Origin: Microbacterium sp. MPKO10
GTDB taxonomy: Bacteria > Actinomycetota > Actinomycetes > Actinomycetales > Microbacteriaceae
Assembly: GCF_026107415.2 (NCBI RefSeq)
Contig: NZ_JAPCHX010000002.1
Location: 124,001 to 188,000 of the forward strand
DNA length: 64,000 bases
Reading direction: 5' to 3'
Shown: positions 58,774 to 64,000 of the stretch, piece by piece
Layout: every line of letters starts with the position of its first letter
Position numbering within the stretch: the first letter of the stretch is position 1
Notes under the pieces: model-generated
What the model was told of the DNA's origin: nothing
The model's database searches: none
What the model saw: the letters and a program-made list of their open reading frames with translations, nothing else
Translations under genes and position numbers: made by a program

Positions 58774-59463
58774 ATGGCTTCCGAAGCACCAACCCGCAGT
58801 CGCCGCGAGCGCCCGTCCAAGCCAGCGCTTTCTCGGCAATGGATCATCCAGGTGACCGTCGACATCGTGCGACGAGAGGGATTGGACAAGGCGACGATGC
58901 GCCGAGTCGCGCAGGAGCTCGACACGGGCCCCGCGTCTCTGTACGTTTACATCGCCAACACAGCGGAGCTGCACGCAGCAGTCCTCGATGACCTGCTCGG
59001 TACGCTTGCGGTGTCCACGCACGGGGATTGGGCTGAGCGGACGCACCAGCTTCTCGCTGACTATCGCACGCTGCTGTTCTCGTATCAGGGTCTCGCGCGG
59101 TCAGCGCTGATCATTCGCCCTTCTGGGAGGAACGCGACCATCCTGTACGACAACCTCCTGGGGCTGCTGCTCGAGGGTGGGATGGAATCCTCCCGTGCGG
59201 CCTGGGCGGTGGACCTTCTGCTTCTTTACGTCATTGCGAACGCGGCCGAACACGCGTCACCGGAGCGCACCGGCGCTGAGCCGGAGAAACGCCCTGACAG
59301 TGAGCGCGAACGCATCACCCGCTCCATCATCGATGCTGACCCGACTCTCACTCCGCATGTGGCGGGGCACGCAGATCAGATTCTTGCAGGCACGCCGACG
59401 CAGCGCTGGGACTGGGCAATCAATGCATTGCTTGCCGGGTTCGCAGTGACACCGGTGCCTTGA
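58774..59463 (+). CDS. TetR-family repressor of the DHA2 exporter
   Basis: This 229-residue TetR protein has a basic start (TRSRRERPSKP), HTH WIIQVTVDIVRREGLDKATMRRVA (seen as DIVRREGLDKATMRR) with recognition part TGPASLYVYIANTAEL, and a C-terminal TetR_C domain. ATG 58774 is preferred; upstream in-frame codons run through the operator. It is divergent from the DHA2 exporter and should repress it through the palindromic boxes between the genes. Confidence 0.92.
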   Translation: MASEAPTRSRRERPSKPALSRQWIIQVTVDIVRREGLDKATMRRVAQELDTGPASLYVYIANTAELHAAVLDDLLGTLAVSTHGDWAERTHQLLADYRTLLFSYQGLARSALIIRPSGRNATILYDNLLGLLLEGGMESSRAAWAVDLLLLYVIANAAEHASPERTGAEPEKRPDSERERITRSIIDADPTLTPHVAGHADQILAGTPTQRWDWAINALLAGFAVTPVP

Positions 59464-59522
59464 CGGGACGACGTGCGGCCCTCTCAGAACTCGCACACTA
59501 CGCGTCGTTGAACGAGTGAGTG

Positions 59523-60983
59523 CTAGGCAGGGCCGTACTGGATGCTGGCCGCAGCGAGGCGAGGCAGAAGGGCGTGCACTCGCGACTCGACGTCGCTGAC
59601 AGCATCCGCCCACGCCAGGTCGGCAACAGCCAGAAGGCGCGGGAAGAGCAGCGTGTCGATGTCGTCCTCCGTCTCAACGGTCTCCGTCCAGAGCGGAGCC
59701 TCAACGCCCAGCACGACGCTCTCGTCGACGCCGGAAATCAGTGTGGCTGGATCCCAGTCCGTCACGTCCGCAAGTGGGGTGGGGCCCTTCGCCCAGTCGA
59801 GGCCGATGCGGAAGTCGGCCTCCGGCATCATGTCGAGGTAGATGGCGTCGGCGGGGGAGAGGATCAGCTGACCGCCCTGCCGCGCCACTGAACTCGCCCG
59901 CTCACCCTCGTCGTTCTCGGGGATGCGGGTGCCCCAGTACTGCCCGATCGTGCCCTCGGCAAGATCGTCGCTCGCCCCGATCTCGTGCCAGCCGATCGGC
60001 AGCTTGCCCTGCGCCGTCACCATGCGTGTCACACGGGCGATGAACGGTCGGTAGTCCTCCAGCGTCGTCGAGTGCGACTCGTCACCGCCAATGTGAATGT
60101 ACGGACCGGGCGTGATCGAGGCCAGGTGCCCGATGACGTCACCGATGAACTCGTACACCGCCTCGGAACGCGTGTCGAACGTCGAGAAGCCCACCTCGGT
60201 GCCGTGATACGGCTCGGGCGTCACTCCCGCCGGAGCGAGTTCGGGATACGCCACGAGTGCGGCGTTCGTGTGACCCGGCATGTCGATCTCGGGGACGACG
60301 GTGATGAACCGGGATGCTGCGTAATGCACGATCTGCTCGTAATCCGCAGTGGTGAGGAAGCCGCCGGGCCCGCCACCGACCTGCGAGTCGGCGCCCGAGC
60401 GCGTGAGTTCGGGCCACCCCGGGATCTCGATGCGCCAGCCCTGATCGTCGGTGAGGTGCAGATGCAGATAGTTCAACTTCAGCGCGGCCGCCTGATCGAT
60501 GAGCCGCATGATCGTGTCGACGCCGAAGAAGTGCCGGCTGATGTCGAGCATGACACCGCGGTATGCGAAGCGCGGCCAGTCCAGGATCTGCACCGCGGAA
60601 ATCTCCGCGCGGGTGCGGTCGGGCACCGCAGAGCCGGCATCGGCCGGCAGCAGCTGCCGCAGTGTCTGAATGCCCGCAGCCAACCCGGCATCGGCGGGAG
60701 CGTCGATGATGATCGAGCGCCGATCGACGGTGAGGCGGTATGCCTCAACGGTGCCGGCTTCAAGGTCGTCGATGCTGGCGTTGATCTCAATCACGATGTC
60801 GCCCTCGGCCGCAGCGCCGGTCGACACGGGAAGCTCGCAGTCCAGCACCTCGCGCAGCACGCTGGCCAGATAGTCGCCGAGCTCAGGGCGGTCGGTGACG
60901 ATGCGGGTGCCTTCGCCGATCGTGAAGGAGCCGTCATTCTCGATGACGGAGCGCGGCTGAGGCAGGAGGACGGGACGTGACAC
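59523..60983 (-). CDS. Glycoside hydrolase family 20 beta-N-acetylhexosaminidase
   Basis: This 486-residue enzyme has the GH20b N-terminal domain (LLPQPRSVIENDGSFTIGEGT at the start, in parts) and the GH20 barrel: MLDISRHFFGVDTIMRLID, LHLHLTDDQGWRIEIPGW, VPEIDMPGHTNAAL and catalytic Asp-Glu in HIGGDESHST, then a C-terminal DLAWAD region. It removes terminal GlcNAc or GalNAc from oligosaccharides by substrate-assisted catalysis. No signal peptide is present, so it works in the cytoplasm on imported glycans. It complements the GH3 enzyme and both amino-sugar loci. Confidence 0.94.
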   Translation of the reverse strand: MSRPVLLPQPRSVIENDGSFTIGEGTRIVTDRPELGDYLASVLREVLDCELPVSTGAAAEGDIVIEINASIDDLEAGTVEAYRLTVDRRSIIIDAPADAGLAAGIQTLRQLLPADAGSAVPDRTRAEISAVQILDWPRFAYRGVMLDISRHFFGVDTIMRLIDQAAALKLNYLHLHLTDDQGWRIEIPGWPELTRSGADSQVGGGPGGFLTTADYEQIVHYAASRFITVVPEIDMPGHTNAALVAYPELAPAGVTPEPYHGTEVGFSTFDTRSEAVYEFIGDVIGHLASITPGPYIHIGGDESHSTTLEDYRPFIARVTRMVTAQGKLPIGWHEIGASDDLAEGTIGQYWGTRIPENDEGERASSVARQGGQLILSPADAIYLDMMPEADFRIGLDWAKGPTPLADVTDWDPATLISGVDESVVLGVEAPLWTETVETEDDIDTLLFPRLLAVADLAWADAVSDVESRVHALLPRLAAASIQYGPA

Positions 60984-61044
60984 GGAAAGACCCTCCGAGG
61001 GACGGGTGGATGGTAGAGAGAGTCTACCGAGATAGTGTGACCGG

Positions 61045-61692
61045 GTGACCGTACATCCACCGCGTATTCAGGCTCCAGCACTCTCCGGCCTCGAGCCGGC
61101 AACTCTCGATGATCTTCTGGCTGGCGACCTCCGCGAGGGCGAGAGCTTCACCGACGACTCGCTCGCCGATCGCACACTCGCCGACCTCACATTTTCAGAG
61201 TGCTCGTTCGACGGGCTTCACGCATCCGGGCTCGTCTGCCGCGGCATCCGGGCCACCGACTGCTCCATCGAATCGGCGGATGCTGCCACAATTTCAGCGC
61301 CGTCATCGACGCTGCGCGACGTCACGATCAGCCACTCCCGGATCGGCTCGCTCGAGGGCTACGACAGCCAGTGGAACAGCGTGCGCCTCACCGAGTGCAA
61401 GCTGGGCTACATCAACCTGCGCGGCAGTGTGCTCGCCGATGTCGCATTCGACGGCTGCCAGATCGACGAGCTCGACCTCGGCTCGGCCCGGGCGACGCGT
61501 GTGACCCTGAGTGGATGCCGCATCGGCACTCTCGAGGTGCCGGGGGCGACCCTGAAGGACGTCGACCTGCGCGGACTCGACCTGTCGAGGATCGTCGGTG
61601 CCGACGGTCTGCGCGGAGCCGTCATCGATGACGAACAGCTTCTGCAGCTCGCCCCGATCCTCGCGTCGCAGCTGGGCATCGAGGTGGTGTGA
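61045..61692 (+). CDS. Pentapeptide-repeat-like protein
   Basis: This 215-residue protein consists largely of degenerate pentapeptide-type repeats (for example LADLTFSECSFDGLH, LRDVTISHSRIG, LADVAFDGCQIDELDLG, LKDVDLRGLDLS), which fold as a right-handed quadrilateral helix. Some such proteins mimic DNA and protect gyrase; most are uncharacterised. The GTG start at 61045 has no ribosome site, so it may be leaderless. The DUF2332 gene starts one base after its stop, so the two are one operon. Confidence 0.82.
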   Translation: MTVHPPRIQAPALSGLEPATLDDLLAGDLREGESFTDDSLADRTLADLTFSECSFDGLHASGLVCRGIRATDCSIESADAATISAPSSTLRDVTISHSRIGSLEGYDSQWNSVRLTECKLGYINLRGSVLADVAFDGCQIDELDLGSARATRVTLSGCRIGTLEVPGATLKDVDLRGLDLSRIVGADGLRGAVIDDEQLLQLAPILASQLGIEVV

Positions 61693-61693
61693 C

Positions 61694-62680
61694 GTGCGAC
61701 CGCTCGACGTGGACAATCGCATGGACGTCTCGGCCCGGTTCGCCGACTTCGCCGACCGCGAGGCGCACGGCAACTCGGCGCGGTACGACACCTGGTGTCG
61801 CGCGATCGCGGCCGACCACGACCTGTGCGCCCTGATCGCCTCACTCCCCGCACACAAACAGCAGCCCAACCTGGTGCTCGCGGCCACGCGGTATCTGCGC
61901 GTTCCCGAGCTGCCTGCCGAGGACTTCCTGCAGTGGCTGCGCGACAACTGGGATGACGTACGCCACGAGGTGCTCGCGCGGGCGACGCAGACCAACGAAC
62001 CGGGGCGCACCGCGGCGATCCTTCCGCTTCTGGCGCAGATCGGGGGCCCGATCGCCCTCATCGAGGTGGGAGCATCCGCCGGTCTCTGTCTGTACCCCGA
62101 TCGCTACAGCCACGTGTATGACGGTGGGGTGCGCATTGACCCGGCCGACGGGCCGTCCGCGGTCGAGACGGCTTGCACCACGATGGGCGGCGTGCCGATC
62201 CCGCAGGTGCTGCCGAAGATCGTGTCGCGGTCCGGCATCGATCTGAACCCGCTTGATGTCAGCGACCCCGACGACATGCGCTGGTTGCACGCGCTGATCT
62301 GGCCGGGGCAGCGCGAGAGAAACCAGCGACTGGATGCTGCCGCCGCAATCGTCCGTGCCGACCCGCCGACGCTCGTGCGCGGCGATCTCAACGAGCAGAT
62401 CGAGGCGCTCGTGGATGCCGTGCCGGCGGGCGTGACGCCGGTCGTGCAGCACACGGCGGTTCTCGCGTACCTCGACACGGCCGGCCGCGACCGCTTCTAC
62501 GGGCAGATGGCACGATTGCCGTGCCGGTGGATCTCCCTCGAGGGGCTCGCGGTCTTTCCGCAGATCGACGCGACGATTCCGCCGCAGAAGCATCTGGACG
62601 ACAACCGGTTTGTGCTCGCGCTCGACGGTCAGGCGAGGGCATTCGCCTCGGCACACGGGCAGCGGCTGCGCTGGATCTGA
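61694..62680 (+). CDS. DUF2332-family protein
   Basis: This 328-residue protein matches the DUF2332 family: FADFADREAHGNSARYDTW at the start, GGPIALIEVGASAGLCLYPDRY (in two parts, IALIEVGASAGL and LYPDRY), IDLNPLDVSDPDDMRWLHALIWPGQ (as GIDLNPLDVSDPDD, LIWPGQ) and a C-terminal FVLALDGQA. The EVGASAGL piece resembles a nucleotide or SAM-binding loop, but function is unknown. GTG 61694 follows a GAGGTGG site and the previous stop by one base. Confidence 0.85.
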   Translation: MRPLDVDNRMDVSARFADFADREAHGNSARYDTWCRAIAADHDLCALIASLPAHKQQPNLVLAATRYLRVPELPAEDFLQWLRDNWDDVRHEVLARATQTNEPGRTAAILPLLAQIGGPIALIEVGASAGLCLYPDRYSHVYDGGVRIDPADGPSAVETACTTMGGVPIPQVLPKIVSRSGIDLNPLDVSDPDDMRWLHALIWPGQRERNQRLDAAAAIVRADPPTLVRGDLNEQIEALVDAVPAGVTPVVQHTAVLAYLDTAGRDRFYGQMARLPCRWISLEGLAVFPQIDATIPPQKHLDDNRFVLALDGQARAFASAHGQRLRWI

Positions 62681-62732
62681 CCGCGTGAATCGCACACCGC
62701 CGCGGCGACAGCATCCGCTGTTATGCTGTACC

Positions 62733-62882
62733 CGTCGCGACTGGCGTATTGACGGACGATTCCGACGGGCTCACGCCCCCGGATGACCCGGCTCAGATGG
62801 TGCACCATCGGGGAGCGACGTGCGAACCTCAGCACTGGAATCCTCAGTATTGAGGCGGATTCGGCCGCACGCCTGGGCCGAT
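62733..62882 (+). ncRNA. ZTP (pfl) riboswitch upstream of glyA
   Basis: The leader carries the two conserved parts of the ZTP aptamer: GCGACTGGCG at about 62737-62746 with a following stem, CACCATCGGGGAGCG (62803-62817), and GGCCGCACGCCTGGGC (62863-62878). ZTP/ZMP signals low 10-formyl-tetrahydrofolate and turns on one-carbon genes; glyA, 38 bases downstream, is a known target class. A TATGCT -10-like box lies at 62722-62727. Confidence 0.9.
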
Positions 62883-62919
62883 ATGGGGTTACCCGTCCGT
62901 CTGTCACAAAGGAGCCAGA

Positions 62920-64000
62920 ATGACCGATACGTTCAACGCGCCGCTGTCGGAGGTCGATCCCGAGATCGCCGCCGTGCTCGACCAGGAGCTCGGCCGCCAG
63001 CGCGACTACCTCGAGATGATCGCGAGCGAGAACTTCGTTCCCGTCTCAGTGCTGCAGTCGCAGGGATCCGTACTCACCAACAAGTACGCCGAAGGCTACC
63101 CCGGGCGCCGCTACTACGGCGGCTGCGAGTTTGTCGACGTCGCCGAGTCGCTCGCGATCGAGCGCGCGAAGTCGCTGTTCGGCGCCGAGTATGCGAATGT
63201 TCAGCCGCACTCCGGCGCGAGCGCCAATGCTGCGGTGCTCTCGGCGATCGCGACACCGGGCGACACGATCCTCGGCCTCGAGCTTGCCCACGGCGGCCAC
63301 CTCACGCACGGGATGAAGCTTAACTTCTCGGGCAAGCTCTACAACGCCGTCTCGTACGGCGTCGACCCCGAGACCTGCCTCGTCGACATGAACGTCGTGC
63401 GTGACAAGGCGCTCGAGCACAAGCCGAAGGTCATCATCGCGGGCTGGTCCGCTTACCCGCGGCAGCTCGACTTCGCCGCGTTCCGCGAGATCGCCGACGA
63501 AGTGGGCGCGACGCTCTGGGTCGACATGGCGCACTTCGCCGGCCTCGTCGCCGCGGGGCTGCACCCCTCGCCCGTTCCGTACGCCGACGTCGTGTCGTCG
63601 ACGGTGCACAAGACCATCGGCGGGCCGCGCTCCGGCTTCATCGTGTCGCGCGACACCGCACTGGCGAAGAAGCTCAATTCAAACGTCTTTCCCGGTCAGC
63701 AGGGCGGGCCTCTCATGCACGTGATCGCCGCGAAGGCGACGGCGTTCCTGCTGGCAGCATCCGATGATTTCCGTGACCGCCAAGAGCGCACGGTCTCGGG
63801 CGCGAAGCTTCTCGCCGAGGCACTCACCTCTGACGAGTCGCGCGCCGCGGGCGTCAACGTGCTCACTGGCGGCACCGATGTGCACCTCGTGCTCGCCGAT
63901 CTGCGCGAGAGCGAACTGTCGGGGCAGGATGCCGAGAATCGCCTGCACGAGGTCGGCATCACGGTGAACAAGAACTCGGTGCCCTTCGACCCGCGCCCGC
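62920..64000 (+). CDS. glyA: Serine hydroxymethyltransferase (partial, runs off the window)
   Basis: The first 360 codons of glyA are present, starting at ATG 62920 after an AAAGGAG site. The enzyme makes glycine and 5,10-methylene-tetrahydrofolate from serine with PLP. Recognised parts are [55 protein letters not shown] and the PLP lysine in [13 protein letters not shown]. About 60-70 residues of the usual length are beyond the edge. It is controlled by the ZTP riboswitch in its leader. Confidence 0.97.
   Translation, partial: MTDTFNAPLSEVDPEIAAVLDQELGRQRDYLEMIASENFVPVSVLQSQGSVLTNKYAEGYPGRRYYGGCEFVDVAESLAIERAKSLFGAEYANVQPHSGASANAAVLSAIATPGDTILGLELAHGGHLTHGMKLNFSGKLYNAVSYGVDPETCLVDMNVVRDKALEHKPKVIIAGWSAYPRQLDFAAFREIADEVGATLWVDMAHFAGLVAAGLHPSPVPYADVVSSTVHKTIGGPRSGFIVSRDTALAKKLNSNVFPGQQGGPLMHVIAAKATAFLLAASDDFRDRQERTVSGAKLLAEALTSDESRAAGVNVLTGGTDVHLVLADLRESELSGQDAENRLHEVGITVNKNSVPFDPRP

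Overview
The window is high-GC chromosomal DNA from an actinobacterium, most likely Microbacteriaceae. This rests on GC-rich codon use, frequent GTG starts, many 4-bp ATGA overlaps, an MrpA-MrpB fusion in the Mrp antiporter, MetP/MetS, and a ZTP riboswitch before glyA. I see no rRNA, tRNA, CRISPR array, transposase or integrase.

Left part (1-6.4 kb): the end of a ROK regulator, a sugar ABC transporter, a GH3 beta-N-acetylglucosaminidase and nagB form a chito-oligosaccharide/GlcNAc uptake and catabolism locus, followed by a decayed second nagB 3' end. 6.4-12.7 kb holds an ArsR/SRPBCC pair, tatA, a GlcD-type FAD oxidase, a YrdB-like membrane protein, an amino-acid ABC importer and a DUF985 cupin. 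12.7-15.8 kb encodes an unusual 1026-residue fusion of an S-adenosylhomocysteine-hydrolase-like region to a thioadenosine-deaminase-like amidohydrolase. 15.9-21.1 kb has small regulator/enzyme modules and two envelope proteins; one of these has a likely N-terminal frameshift in a C8 tract. 21.2-25.1 kb is a CitA/CitB-type two-component system divergent from a dicarboxylate symporter.

25.3-32.2 kb is a sugar-acid catabolic island (TetR, UxuA-like dehydratase, gluconolactonase, Zn-dehydrogenase, DUF4432 epimerase-like protein, polyol-type MFS, NAD epimerase). It is bounded by dctA on one side and a decayed dctA 3' end on the other, and it lacks an octamer (GGATGCTG/CAGCATCC) that I counted by eye about 60 times elsewhere. 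32.6-39.9 kb holds an MDR oxidoreductase/TetR pair, a PLP C-S lyase-type aminotransferase, purU, metPS and an MFS exporter preceded by a 24-codon leader ORF whose stop overlaps the transporter start.

40.3-42.8 kb encodes a membrane-tethered ECF sigma factor fused to a zinc-finger anti-sigma-like segment, membrane helices and a Ser/Pro-rich Ig-like tail. 43.3-49.5 kb is a complete Mrp Na+/H+ antiporter operon. 49.6-55.2 kb is a six-gene operon, every junction a 4-bp overlap, encoding a non-PTS N-acetylgalactosamine pathway (ROK kinase, deacetylase, SIS deaminase/isomerase, PfkB kinase, class II aldolase, DeoR regulator). 55.9-59.5 kb holds a beta-propeller lipoprotein and an MFS/TetR pair around a 43-bp palindrome. 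59.5 kb to the end has a GH20 hexosaminidase, a pentapeptide-repeat protein, a DUF2332 protein, and glyA behind a ZTP riboswitch, truncated by the window edge.

The amino-sugar genes work together. GH3 and GH20 enzymes release GlcNAc/GalNAc inside the cell, and the ROK kinase can phosphorylate them. The deacetylase in the GalNAc operon may also supply NagB in the left locus, which has no deacetylase of its own in view.
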